64,000 nucleotides of DNA from JACCXG01 sp963785755 (GTDB lineage: Bacteria; Acidobacteriota; Vicinamibacteria; Vicinamibacterales; 2-12-FULL-66-21), in the NCBI GenBank assembly GCA_963785755.1, contig CAWAXG010000025.1:42838-106837 (forward strand), in the 5' to 3' direction. The notes beneath the pieces are model-generated. The model had not been told where the DNA came from. It did no database searches and saw only the letters and a list, made by a program, of their open reading frames with translations. Made by a program: the position numbers and the translations under genes. Shown here piece after piece: positions 46,882 through 56,278 of the stretch. Numbering within the stretch: the first letter of the stretch is position 1; every line of letters begins with the position of its first letter.

Positions 46882-47798
46882 GGACCGCCGTCGCCGCCGG
46901 GCTCGCCGTTCTCTCCTTCACCGCCGCCGCGGCGCAGCAGACGTTTCGCGTCAGCGTCGACGCGGTGCGCGTCGATGTGCTGGTCCTCGACGGCAATCGC
47001 CCCGTCGGCGGACTCACCGCGGCGGACTTCGAGCTGTCGGATTCAGGCGTCGCGCAGCGCATCGACGCGATCACGTTCGAGGACGTCCCCCTCAGCGTGA
47101 TGCTGGTGCTCGACGCCAGCGGCAGCGTGCGCGGCGCACCGCTCGAACATCTGAAACAGGCGGCAGCTGCCGTGACCGGCTTGCTGAAGCCCGGCGACCG
47201 TGCCGCGCTGTTGACGTTCGCTGAAGAAGTCGATCTGTCCTGCGACTGGACCGCCGACCGCGAACGACTGGAACGCGCGATCGCCGGCACCGAAGCAGCC
47301 GGCAGTACGGCACTCCACGACGCCTCGTTCGCCGCGCTGACGCTCAAGGATGCACAGGCCGGCCGCGCCCTGGTGCTCGTGTTCAGCGACGGTGACGACA
47401 CCTTGAGCTGGTTGTCCGGCCAGACGGTCATGGAGGTCGCGCGGCGCAGTGACGCGGTGGTCTACGGCGTGGGACTGCGCACGGCGTCAGTCGCCACGCT
47501 CGGGTATCTGGTTGATTTCCGATCGGGTCTCCAGCCCGACATCCCGGCCGTGGTTCCTCCTCTCCTCCTCCAGCGGTTTCTTCCCGCGCTGGCCGAGGAG
47601 ACGGGCGGGAAGTACCTGGAGGCCGAACGCAGCGATCGGTTGCGCGACGTATTTGTCCGGATCCTCACCGAGTTTCGCAGCCGCTACCTGCTCACCTACA
47701 CACCGGCAGGCGTTGACGCGGGCGGCTGGCATCCGATTCAGGTGAAACTCAAGAACAAGAGAGGCAACGTCACCGCCCGCCGCGGTTATCTGCGGTGA
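46878..47798 (+). CDS. VWFA-related acidobacterial protein with intact MIDAS
   Basis: 306 residues from GTG 46878, which overlaps the stop of the preceding TPR gene (GTGA). A signal peptide ends near residue 19 (TAAAAQQ). The family opening VDVLVLDGNRPVGGLTAADF is followed by MLVLDASGSVRG, a proper DxSxS MIDAS, then FAEEVDLSCDW and VLVFSDGDDT with the later metal residues. Such proteins are secreted and probably bind other envelope proteins through a metal. TPR-VWFA gene pairs recur in acidobacteria and suggest a shared complex. Confidence 0.82.
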   Translation: MRTAVAAGLAVLSFTAAAAQQTFRVSVDAVRVDVLVLDGNRPVGGLTAADFELSDSGVAQRIDAITFEDVPLSVMLVLDASGSVRGAPLEHLKQAAAAVTGLLKPGDRAALLTFAEEVDLSCDWTADRERLERAIAGTEAAGSTALHDASFAALTLKDAQAGRALVLVFSDGDDTLSWLSGQTVMEVARRSDAVVYGVGLRTASVATLGYLVDFRSGLQPDIPAVVPPLLLQRFLPALAEETGGKYLEAERSDRLRDVFVRILTEFRSRYLLTYTPAGVDAGGWHPIQVKLKNKRGNVTARRGYLR

Positions 47799-47825
47799 TT
47801 CTGCTCGAAGAGGTCCAATCGATTC

Positions 47826-49719
47826 TCACCGCAGGTCGAGCTCGCGCGAGTCGACGCCGCCGCGTGTCGAGGCGACCGTCAGCTTGATCGGGCCGGCCCC
47901 CTTCACCTGCCACTTCACGCTTCGCTGCTCGCCCGGCTTCAGCCAGTCGATCTCGATCGCCGCCCGCTGGCGCGGTTGACTGCCGGCTGGCTGGACCAGC
48001 TCCTGACCTTTTCCGAGCGTGATGGTGCAGCTGTCCGGACGCACCATTTTCACGCGTCGCGCGATCTCGAGCGACGTCGGCATCTTCCCTTCATTCGTCA
48101 CGCTCAGCTCGACGTCGAACACCGCGTCGGTCGATCCGGACTTCTTTGCTGCCGCGGACAGGATCCGGACCTGCGGGAGTTGCTGCGCCAGATAGAGATT
48201 GAACATCGCCTCGTTGCGTGCCCAGGTTTCGAGCATGTCGGGCGGCGGGTTCTGCGAATAGAACTTCGGGTTGAAGCCGCCAATCTCGACTTTGCCGAGC
48301 GCCGGATGCTCGAAGGCCGCCCAGTCCTTGAAGTCTCCCTTGCCCGGGCGGTTCTCGTCGTTCCATCGCAGCACTTCCCACTCGTCGTACCGGCCGTCCT
48401 TGTCGTAGTCGACGAAACGACCGCCGTTCCAGATCTCGTTGCCGTACCAGACGGTGCCGTAGTACCGAGTAGCCGAAATCCGGCCCGTGGCCGAACAGCG
48501 GCTGCGGGCGCGCCGGCTCGCCGGTGATCGGATTTGCGCCGCCACGGGTGGCATACACGTGAAAGGTGTCCCCGGCCCACGGATATCCCGTAATCTCGAG
48601 CCCCTTGGCATCGAATTTCCGAATCAGCTCGAGGTCCGCGGCGAACATCGTCTCCTCACTCTTGCTGGTCGACGGCCCGCGCAGGATCATCGGCACGGCG
48701 GTATCGAGCGACTGCACGATCGCGACGTTCGGATGGGTCATCAGGAACATGAAGACGGCGCGCGTCTCCGGCTCCGACAGCGGATAGTCGCCGGCGCCGC
48801 CCTGTGTCTGGCCGCGCCCGGTGTCCTCTTTCATCGGGCGCCAGTTCTCCGGGTAATTCCGGTGCAGATCGAGGCCGCCGATACCGTCCTCGTTGTAGCG
48901 GCCGTCGCCGTCGCTGTCGACGCCCTCCGCATAGACCTCGTAGTCTCCTTCGTTGTCCCGCACGCGGCGCATCGCGCGACCCTTGGCATCTTTCGGGTCC
49001 TTGATGAAACTCCCTTTGCCCTTGCCGACGAATCTGCGCATCGAACGGATGAATCCGTCGTCGTCGAGATCCTCGCCGGCGTCCTCGTCCAGCAGTCCGT
49101 CGTCGTCGCTGTCGTGGGGACGGACGGTGCTGCGCAGGGTCTGCGCCGTCAGGTGATACAGCGTCGCGCCGTCGGGATTGTTCATCGGCCTGGCGTAGAT
49201 GGTCTTGGAGTCGACGAGCTTCGTGATCTCGCCGTCGCGGCCGTAGCTGGTCAGGACGTGATTGACGAAATACAGCGTCGCCTCGATGCCGCTGATCTCG
49301 CCGGCGTGACGGCCGCCCTCGATGAACAACGCCGGACGATCGACGTGCTTCGCCTGCTTCTTGTTGGCGATGGTGATCTGCCAGATGTCGCGGCCTTCGA
49401 ACGACTGCCCGACGGAATACAACTCGACGAGGTCCGGGTATCTGGCGGCCCAGCCCTTCAGCAGCCCGACGGTCTCGTCATAGGTATGGAAGTGGGCAAA
49501 GTCGATTTCACCGGCGGCCTTCGGTTTCATCTGGGGGTAATCGACGCGCAGGAACGCAGACGCGCCATCGCGCGCGCCGCTCACGCGGTGCATCGGCCGC
49601 GGCTTGGCTTTCCCCGCGCCGGTGGCGGAGTCCTGCGCGGAGACCACGACGAGCGCTGCGCTCGAACACATGGCGGCCAGCGTCATCCACAATCGCGATC
49701 GCGTCGTGACCATATTCAT
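47826..49719 (-). CDS. Secreted M14 zinc carboxypeptidase, with one frameshift
   Basis: ATG 49719 has GGAGG upstream and opens a signal peptide (to about residue 29). FHTYDETVGLLKGWAARYPD starts the M14 fold. Zinc ligands His138 and Glu141 lie in GGRHAGEISG, and the third His is in GLDLHRNYPENW. An acidic calcium-like insert (DSDDDGLLDEDAGEDLDDDG) lies between them. The frame breaks near 48470, after GPDFGYS, and continues as YYGTVWYGNEIWNGG in another frame, with a beta-sandwich C-terminal part. The reconstructed length is about 630 residues. It should remove C-terminal amino acids from peptides outside the cell. Confidence 0.83.
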
Positions 49720-49811
49720 CCCGGACCTCCAACGACCTGCCCCCGCGGAGTGCGTAAGGATTATATGGGGCCACGATCTGTGTCCGAAGCGCGACAGCAG
49801 GCATGCGCTCG

Positions 49812-51554
49812 TCAGCGGCTCAATACGTCCGGCAGCGATTCCATGAACGCGCGGACCGCCGCGATCTGCCCGTTCTCCGAGATGAACTCGAACGCTGATG
49901 GACTGACCGAACGGGCCCGCGACGGTGCGCCGACGTTGGCCAGCATGACCGGCAGTTCGCCGATCAATCCGGCGAGCGCCGCCCACGCCGGCATGTCCAG
50001 CATCGCGATGACGTCGAGCGCATTGCGGCTCCGCCACGGCTCGCCTTCCTGCCAGTGTCTCGTCAGCTCCCGCCGCAGGACGTAGAGATCGAACTGGACC
50101 TCGCGGTCGGTGCACTGGAGAGTGGCGAGCGTGCCGAGCAGCCGCTCTGCCGCGAACATGGACACATTCCTGTGAAGAACGGCCCATCCGACCTGGAACA
50201 CCGTCACCAGGTCCTGACCCGCCAGAAAGTCCTCGGGCAGCATCGTCGTGGGCACAGCGGCGGCGGGATCGGGCTGCGATCGCGGCAGCCACTGAGGCGG
50301 CCAGTTCTCCAGGCCGAGGTTGCAGGTCGCCGCGGCGGCTTCGAACGCCTCCTTCTGCGTCATCGAACGCGCCTGGACCGGGCATCCCGCCAGGAGCACG
50401 TTCGCCAGGAACCCGAGCTCCTGGCTCCGCAACGACGCGGAATCACGATCACCCGCGGACTGCATGTGATCCGTCAGACGCGGAAAGCGCATCGGAGCTT
50501 CGTCCGACTCGCTGAGCAGGGCGAGCGGCGGCTTCGGGCAGACGCCAGCCTCGTGGAGCACGCTCACGACGGCGGCAACTGCAGCGTCCTGCGCGCCAGA
50601 CGTGATCGGATCGCTTGCCTCTCGTGCCGATCGAGACTCGAGATGCGGCGCCGATTCATCGCTCCACGCGGCATTCCGGAGATACGCGGCGAAGATCGGG
50701 CTGACTTGTGGCTGGCCCCCCTGTTCGAGCCGGAGTTGACGTGATGAGGCAAGAAACGCGGACGCCTGCGGCGGCGTCACGTAGCCCTGGTGCTCCCTGC
50801 GACTTTCCCGATCGATCCCCAAGTCGAACAGGCCCTGCTCGGAATCCATGAGCAGATCGTCAAGCCCGTCGACTTCCGGCTTCGAGTTGGACAGACGGCG
50901 GCAGCCCGCCATGACGCGATGGAAAGTGTCTGGCCGTTCCTCGCTCAGGGCAATCAATACGGCGATGACCGCGTCCCATGAATCAGTCCGCCTCGCCACG
51001 ACGGTGTAGCCGCCGATCTCGCGATGCAGATCACGCTCGCGAGCAGGCGTGATCTCGATATCGTCGTCCCCTTCCGCCGAGGGCTCAAAGACCCCAGAGT
51101 CGAACACGGCGATTTGAGGCGCGAGTCCCGCTATCACCAGGTCGGCGTCGAGCTCGGCGAGCCGGTGGGCCGCGGCAACCACGCTGGAGTCGGCGAGCAC
51201 TTCGAGCCAGATACAGAAACGCGAGGCGTCGAAGCGTTCCACCCCTGGCCGATCGATGCGCCACAGGTCGAGGTCGAAGACCGCGGACAGCTGCTCGGTC
51301 GTCGCCAGCGCCAGCAGCTCGCCGCAATCCTCGAGTCCAACGCGCTGAATCACTCCGTGAAGCAGCTGGGCTGGAAGTTGAGGGACCACGCGGGCGAGAT
51401 GGGGCGTGTCGCAGATGCGTGCGAGCAGATCGCGGGGATTCCCGGCAGGCTGCCTGGCGGCGCCGTTACGGCGCTCGACCGCCGCGCGGGTCTTCGATGC
51501 AGGAGAGCCTGTGGCTCGTGGAGCACGGCGCCGACGGCGGCCGGTCTTGGGCAT
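49812..51554 (-). CDS. DUF6178-like protein
   Basis: 580 residues from ATG 51554; the frame is open further upstream, but that part is antisense to the permease gene. The N-terminal 30 residues are basic (MPKTGRRRRRAPRATG). The conserved core reads RVVPQLPAQLLHGVIQRVGL, then EDCGELLALATTEQLSAVFD and LDLWRI, which I associate with the DUF6178 family. Mostly helical, no membrane segment, no catalytic motif known. The function is unknown. It is convergent with nothing and divergent from the APC permease; the M14 gene follows on the same strand. Confidence 0.65.
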   Translation of the reverse strand: MPKTGRRRRRAPRATGSPASKTRAAVERRNGAARQPAGNPRDLLARICDTPHLARVVPQLPAQLLHGVIQRVGLEDCGELLALATTEQLSAVFDLDLWRIDRPGVERFDASRFCIWLEVLADSSVVAAAHRLAELDADLVIAGLAPQIAVFDSGVFEPSAEGDDDIEITPARERDLHREIGGYTVVARRTDSWDAVIAVLIALSEERPDTFHRVMAGCRRLSNSKPEVDGLDDLLMDSEQGLFDLGIDRESRREHQGYVTPPQASAFLASSRQLRLEQGGQPQVSPIFAAYLRNAAWSDESAPHLESRSAREASDPITSGAQDAAVAAVVSVLHEAGVCPKPPLALLSESDEAPMRFPRLTDHMQSAGDRDSASLRSQELGFLANVLLAGCPVQARSMTQKEAFEAAAATCNLGLENWPPQWLPRSQPDPAAAVPTTMLPEDFLAGQDLVTVFQVGWAVLHRNVSMFAAERLLGTLATLQCTDREVQFDLYVLRRELTRHWQEGEPWRSRNALDVIAMLDMPAWAALAGLIGELPVMLANVGAPSRARSVSPSAFEFISENGQIAAVRAFMESLPDVLSR

Positions 51555-51683
51555 GGGCCGGCGATGATATCCACCAACGCGCCCCAGAAACAGTCTTGAA
51601 CGGCGCTGCCGCGCGAAGGATAATAATGGTACCTTCCTGAACCTGCATCGCGCACAATATCCGACGCCGATTGCGGCGCTCAC

Positions 51684-53127
51684 TTGTCCAAAACCACCGA
51701 AAAGCAGCCTGCTCAGCTCGTCCGCGGTCTGACGCTCACGGACACGACGGCTCTGGTCGTCGGCACGGTGATCGGCACCGGCGTCTTCCTCAAATCGGCC
51801 ATCATGGCCCAGGATGCGGGAACGCCGCTGCTCGTGCTCGCGGCATGGGTGGCCGCCGGCCTCCTGTCGCTCGCAGGCGCGCTGACCTACGCGGAGCTCG
51901 GCGCGATGCTGCCGCACGCCGGCGGCGAGTACGTCTACCTGCGCCGGTCCGTACGGCGAGCTGTCGGCGTTTCTCTTCGGATGGATGCGCTTCGTCGTGG
52001 CCGGATCCGGGTCGATCGCAATCCTGGGAGTCGGCTTCGCCACGTTTCTTTCCGCCATCGTGCCGATGAACACGACCTGGGCCCACGCGACGTACAACTT
52101 CATGGGGCGCACCATGGAATGGCGATTCGGCCTCACGCAGGTCGTCGCGATCGCCGCGATCGCGTTCTTTGCCGTCGTCAACTGCCTCACCGTCGTCGTC
52201 GGCGGCCGGGTTCAGACGGCGCTGACGATCCTGAAGGTCGGCGGCATCGCGATGGTCGTGTTCGGCATCGCCTTTCTCTCGCCCACTGGCGACTGGGCGC
52301 ACCTGGCGGCGCCGTCGAGCGGCGATCGCGGCGGCGCGGCCGCCTTCGGGCTGGCGATGCTGGCGGCGCTGTGGGCCTACGACGGGTGGAACAACATGCC
52401 GATGGCCGCGGGAGAGGTCAAGGATCCGGGCCGCAACGTGCCGCGTGCGCTCATCGGCGGAATGGTCGCCGTGATGGCGATCTACTGTGCGGCGAACCTG
52501 GCGTACTTCTACGCCCTGCCGTGGGTCGAGGTGCTGACTTCGAACTCGACGGCCCACCGCGACGCGCTGCCGATCGCGACGAAAGCGGCGCAGACCGCGT
52601 TCGGCGACGGCGGCGGCAAGCTGATGTCGATCGCATTCGTCCTGTCGGCGTTGGGCGCCTTGAACGGCTCGACACTGACCGGCGCGCGCGTGCCGTTTGC
52701 CATGGCGCGGGATGGCCTCTTCCCCGCCCGGGCGGGAGTCCTCGATCAGCGGACGCGGGTACCCGTTGCGGCCGTTTTGATGCAGGCCGGCTGGGCGTCA
52801 GTGCTCGCGGCGTCGGGCACCTACGATCAGTTGACCGACTACGTGGTCTTTGCGTCCTGGATCTTCTACGGCCTGGTCACATCCGCGGTCTTCGTCCTGA
52901 GATTCCGGGCACCTGAACTTCCCCGGCCTTACAGGACGTTCGGGTATCCCGTGGTGCCGCTGGTCTTCGTCCTCGTTGCGGCCTGGCTCGTGGTCAACAC
53001 GCTCATCAACCGTCCGGTCGAGTCGGTCTCGGGCCTGGTGCTCATCGCGGTTGGGATGCCTGTCTATTGGTACTTCCATCGGGCGAAGCGATTGGCGACC
53101 GCTCGCACGCCTGGCGCCCCAGTCTGA
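51684..53127 (+). CDS. APC-family amino acid permease, with one frameshift
   Basis: The TTG at 51684 opens MSKTTEKQPAQLVRGLTLTD and the first helix with the unwound motif VVGTVIGTGVFLKS. The first frame stops making sense after GGEYVYLRRS; it continues as YGELSAFLFGWMRFVVAGSG in another frame (break near 51955). About 12 helices follow, with WAYDGWNNMPMAAGEVKDP, the sixth-helix signature of the LAT/APC group. The reconstructed length is about 480 residues. It should exchange or import amino acids; specificity cannot be read. No Shine-Dalgarno is apparent before the TTG. Confidence 0.83.
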
Positions 53128-53208
53128 TCGTTCTTTGCAAACGGGCTTCGGCACGCGCCCGACGACTGCTGATCGAAGTCCGGGACATCGGGCTCGACTG
53201 GGGATAGC

Positions 53209-54378
53209 ATGCCGCTAATGAATACAGCAGCGATCGTCCTTTCCGCTTTGCTCGTCCAGGCAGTGACCCAGACGCCTGCGGCTCCGCAAGGCGCCGCGCC
53301 GCCGGCGCAGCAACCCGGGCCGCGCCCGGTACCGCCGGCGCGCGATCCGCGCACACCAGGCTTCGTCGCCGCGACCGAACTGCCCGATGGCGCCGTTCCG
53401 CCAGCGGACAAGGACGGCAACTTCATCATGGGTCCCACGCACGAGCCCGCCCCGGAAATGACCGTGCAGGATGGCGTGCCGCGCGGGACGGTCCACACCT
53501 TCACGATGAATTCGGCCGACAGCAGGCTGTACCCCGGCATCGCGCGTGAGCCTGGCACCTTCGGGACACCGGATCCCACGGACCCTGCCAAGCTGGTCGT
53601 CACGACAAGTCATCCAGCTCCGTACACGCGCCGGGTCGCGGTCTACGTCCCGGCGCAGTATGTTCCCGGCACCGAGGTGCCCTTCATCGTCGGCGCCGAC
53701 GGCCCCGATCAGCTGCTGTTCACGGCGCTCGATTCGCTGATCGCGCAGAAGCGCGTGCCGATGATGGTGGCGATTTCCATCGGCAATGGCAGCGGCGATG
53801 CGCAAGGGAGCCAGCGCGGGCTGGAATACGACACCATGTCGGGCAAGTACTCGGACTTCGTCGAGACCGAGGTGCTGCCGCTCGTCGAGAAGCAGTACGG
53901 CGTCATACTCACGAAAAACCCGGACGGGCGGGCGACGATGGGCTGCAGTTCAGGCGCGGCGGCGGCGCTGAGCATGGCGTGGTATCACCCGGAGCGCTAC
54001 CACCGGGTGCTGTCGTACTCCGGCACCTACGTGAACCAGCAGTGGCCGCCGAGCGCCGAGACGCCGCATGGCGCCTGGGAATACCATGAACGCCTGATCC
54101 CGAACAGCCCGGTCAAGCCGATCCGGATCTGGCTGCAGGTCGGAGACAGAGATCTGCTGAACCCCAACATCATGCGCGACGACATGCACGACTGGGTGCT
54201 CGCCAACCAGCACATGGCCAGGGTGCTCGCCGCGAAAAGCTACAAGTATCAGTTCGTCTTCAACCGCAATGCCGGGCACTGCGACCGCGCAGTGAAGCAG
54301 CAGACGCTGCCGGCCGCGCTGGAGTGGCTGTGGAAAGGTTACGCGCCCGCCGCAAAGGGCGCTCAGCCCGCCAGGTAA
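53209..54378 (+). CDS. Secreted enterochelin-esterase-like alpha/beta hydrolase
   Basis: 389 residues. A signal peptide is followed by a Pro/Ala-rich linker (residues 20-45). The esterase-D-like fold then shows VAVYVPAQYVPGTEVPFIVG, VAISIGNGSGD, the nucleophile elbow MGCSSGAAAALSMAW, and the catalytic His in NRNAGHCDRAVKQQ. The Asp is likely in LQVGDRDLLNPN. Such enzymes cleave siderophore, feruloyl or acetyl esters. The end overlaps the convergent Nramp-like gene by 16 bases. Confidence 0.87.
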   Translation: MPLMNTAAIVLSALLVQAVTQTPAAPQGAAPPAQQPGPRPVPPARDPRTPGFVAATELPDGAVPPADKDGNFIMGPTHEPAPEMTVQDGVPRGTVHTFTMNSADSRLYPGIAREPGTFGTPDPTDPAKLVVTTSHPAPYTRRVAVYVPAQYVPGTEVPFIVGADGPDQLLFTALDSLIAQKRVPMMVAISIGNGSGDAQGSQRGLEYDTMSGKYSDFVETEVLPLVEKQYGVILTKNPDGRATMGCSSGAAAALSMAWYHPERYHRVLSYSGTYVNQQWPPSAETPHGAWEYHERLIPNSPVKPIRIWLQVGDRDLLNPNIMRDDMHDWVLANQHMARVLAAKSYKYQFVFNRNAGHCDRAVKQQTLPAALEWLWKGYAPAAKGAQPAR

Positions 54379-55826
54379 CTCCGGACCTGCACGATCACCA
54401 GCCAGCCCGCGAAGTAGCCATAGAACGCCGTCGCGAACCACAACATGCCCAGCCGCACACCGCGCACGCGCAGCGCCGGCGGCAGGCCCCGGCGATTGAG
54501 CTGAATCAGCAGGATCGAATACACGAACATCACCATGCCGTTGAGGCAGGCGGCGATCACCAGCAGCAGCAGCGGCTGGTTGACGCCCGACAGCAGGATG
54601 ATCGAGCCGGCGGCGATCGTGCTCCACACCACGATGAAGTAGATGCGGCTTTCCGTCCATCGTTGATTGTTCGTCAGGTACACCGTCTTGAGGACGTCGG
54701 CGACGATCCGCGAGATGTAGTCGATGACGCCGAGCGCCACCAGCACCAGCGAGACGGCGCCGAAGACCCAGAAGAACGTCCCGAACCAGGGCGCGACGGC
54801 CGCTTTGAGGGCCTGCCCCTCGGCAAGGATGAATCCGAGGTTGGCCCCTTCGGAGATTTTCTGTCCGTAGACGGTCGAATAGGCCAGCACCGAGAACACG
54901 GCGATCGAGAAGATGCAGATGAACCAGAACGACACGAGCTGTTCCTTGTTGGCCACGACCCACCAGCCCTGGAACCGCCGCAGATTCTCCGGGTCCTGCC
55001 GCAGCATCGAGCCGGTGGCCGGCGCGGCGACTTCTTCGCCGGTGATCGGCGACACGATGCGCGGGATGTAGGCGCCCATGCCGAACCCTTTGTCGCGGAT
55101 CCAGTTGCTCTGCGCCAGGTTGTTGACGCCGCCGGCCCCGGCAAACACCAGTCCGCTCAGGACCAGCGAAACGGGCAGGATGTTCGTGTCCGGCAGCCGT
55201 CCGATCTCGGTGACCATCGACGACAGCTCGGTCCAGGCCGACGCGCGGATCGCCATGACGATCGCGAGCACCAGGAAGACGAGCGTGAGGCCGACCTTGA
55301 AGAACTGCGCCCGCTCGAGCGTTTGATAGACGACGGGAGAGACGGTCAAGGCAATGCCCGCGGCGACGAGGACACCGCACGTGATGAGCGGGACGTCGCC
55401 GCCGCCCATCAGGAACGTCAGGATGGTCACACCGCTCGTGGCCCAGCCCGGCCACATGTTCGGCACGATCGTGAACAGGCAGAACAACACGCCCCACGGC
55501 TTCCAGAACCGCACGAAGCCGGCGACGGCCGTCTCCCCGGTCGCCAGCGTGTACCGTTCGATCTCCATGTTGAGGTAATACTGCACGGTGACGCCGAGCA
55601 CCGCCGCCCACAGGAAGCCGAGCCCCACCGTGGAGGCCATGTAGGGCCAGATGATGTACTCACCCGACCCCACGCCGAGGCCCGCGAGGATGACGCTCGG
55701 ACCGAGGACTTTGCTGAGCGGCAGCGGCTCGGGCATGTCCTTGTACGGCATCGGCGGCAGGTTGCCGTTCGGGGCAGGATCGAAGTACTCGACTGGCGCA
55801 GCGGGCTGGACGTCGGACGCTCTCAT
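54363..55826 (-). CDS. Nramp-related metal-ion transporter
   Basis: 487 residues with about 11 helices. The N-terminal part has LSKVLGPSVILAGLGVGSGE followed by YIIWPYMASTVGLGFLWAA, which corresponds to helix 1 and 2 of the LeuT-fold Nramp family. The canonical DPGN of helix 1 is replaced by GVGSGE, and the region of the helix 6 MPH motif reads AGAGGVNNLAQSNW. The metal site therefore differs from Mn/Fe transporters of the MntH type, and the substrate is open. The gene is intact. Its upstream region contains the large palindrome at 55860-56252. Confidence 0.82.
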   Translation of the reverse strand: MRASDVQPAAPVEYFDPAPNGNLPPMPYKDMPEPLPLSKVLGPSVILAGLGVGSGEYIIWPYMASTVGLGFLWAAVLGVTVQYYLNMEIERYTLATGETAVAGFVRFWKPWGVLFCLFTIVPNMWPGWATSGVTILTFLMGGGDVPLITCGVLVAAGIALTVSPVVYQTLERAQFFKVGLTLVFLVLAIVMAIRASAWTELSSMVTEIGRLPDTNILPVSLVLSGLVFAGAGGVNNLAQSNWIRDKGFGMGAYIPRIVSPITGEEVAAPATGSMLRQDPENLRRFQGWWVVANKEQLVSFWFICIFSIAVFSVLAYSTVYGQKISEGANLGFILAEGQALKAAVAPWFGTFFWVFGAVSLVLVALGVIDYISRIVADVLKTVYLTNNQRWTESRIYFIVVWSTIAAGSIILLSGVNQPLLLLVIAACLNGMVMFVYSILLIQLNRRGLPPALRVRGVRLGMLWFATAFYGYFAGWLVIVQVRSYLAG

Positions 55827-55859
55827 CCCGAGATACTACTCACAATCGGGGCAATCTTC

Positions 55860-56252
55860 TTCTTTCACAAGGAGGACGGGAGGATCATTGGGCGCGGAAT
55901 CGGTGATCCGTGATCGGCGATCGGTGATCGAATGGGGACTCGGGGACTGGGGACTCGGGATCGGGGTGGTGGGCGGGTCACTTCGATGGCCGCCGGCATT
56001 TCCGTTGTGTTTCTGTGCGTCACTGATCCGGGGATCGATTCCGGAATCGGGGATCGGACCCGGAACGCGCGATCACGACAACAAGATCGGAAAGCCGGCG
56101 GCCATCGAAGTCGACCCGCCCACCACCCCGAGTCCCGAGTCCCCAGCCCCGAGTCCCGATTCCGATCACCCGATCACCCGATCACCGATCACCGATCACC
56201 GACTTCCGCACCCCGTGATCCTCCCGTCCTCCCGTCCTCCCTGTGAAAAAAG
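55860..56252. repeat. Large (about 390 bp) imperfect palindrome made of word repeats
   Basis: Left half 55860-56000 and right half 56090-56252 are mutual reverse complements with few gaps. Landmarks are TTTCACAAGGAGGACGGGAG (from 55863) against the CTCCCGTCCTCCCTGTGAAA type end (to 56248), GGTGGTGGGCGGGTC (55965-55979) against its exact complement (56113-56127), and GATGGCCGCCGGC (55985-55997) against GCCGGCGGCCATC (56094-56106). Between them the arms consist of GATCACC and GAGTCCC type words in tandem. The central about 90 bases hold smaller stems. No gene is inside. Confidence 0.85.
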
Positions 56253-56278
56253 ACCTCCCTGGCGCGCGCGCGGGCTCC

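Noticed and set aside
45630..47798. Single TPR-VWA fusion protein
   Set aside because: A natural stop and an overlapping GTG start with a signal peptide are visible in the neighbouring frame; the fusion results from a one-base shift.
49720..50385. N-terminal extension of the M14 carboxypeptidase frame (about 220 extra residues)
   Set aside because: It overlaps the DUF6178-like gene out of frame on the same strand, has an Arg/Gly-rich shadow composition, and the ATG at 49719 has a good ribosome-binding site and signal peptide.
51555..52190. Upstream extension of the DUF6178-like frame
   Set aside because: It is antisense to the APC permease and lacks family similarity; the ATG at 51554 is used instead.
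55860..56252. Insertion sequence or miniature transposon
   Set aside because: No transposase, no clear terminal repeats distinct from the palindrome itself, and no target-site duplication could be found.
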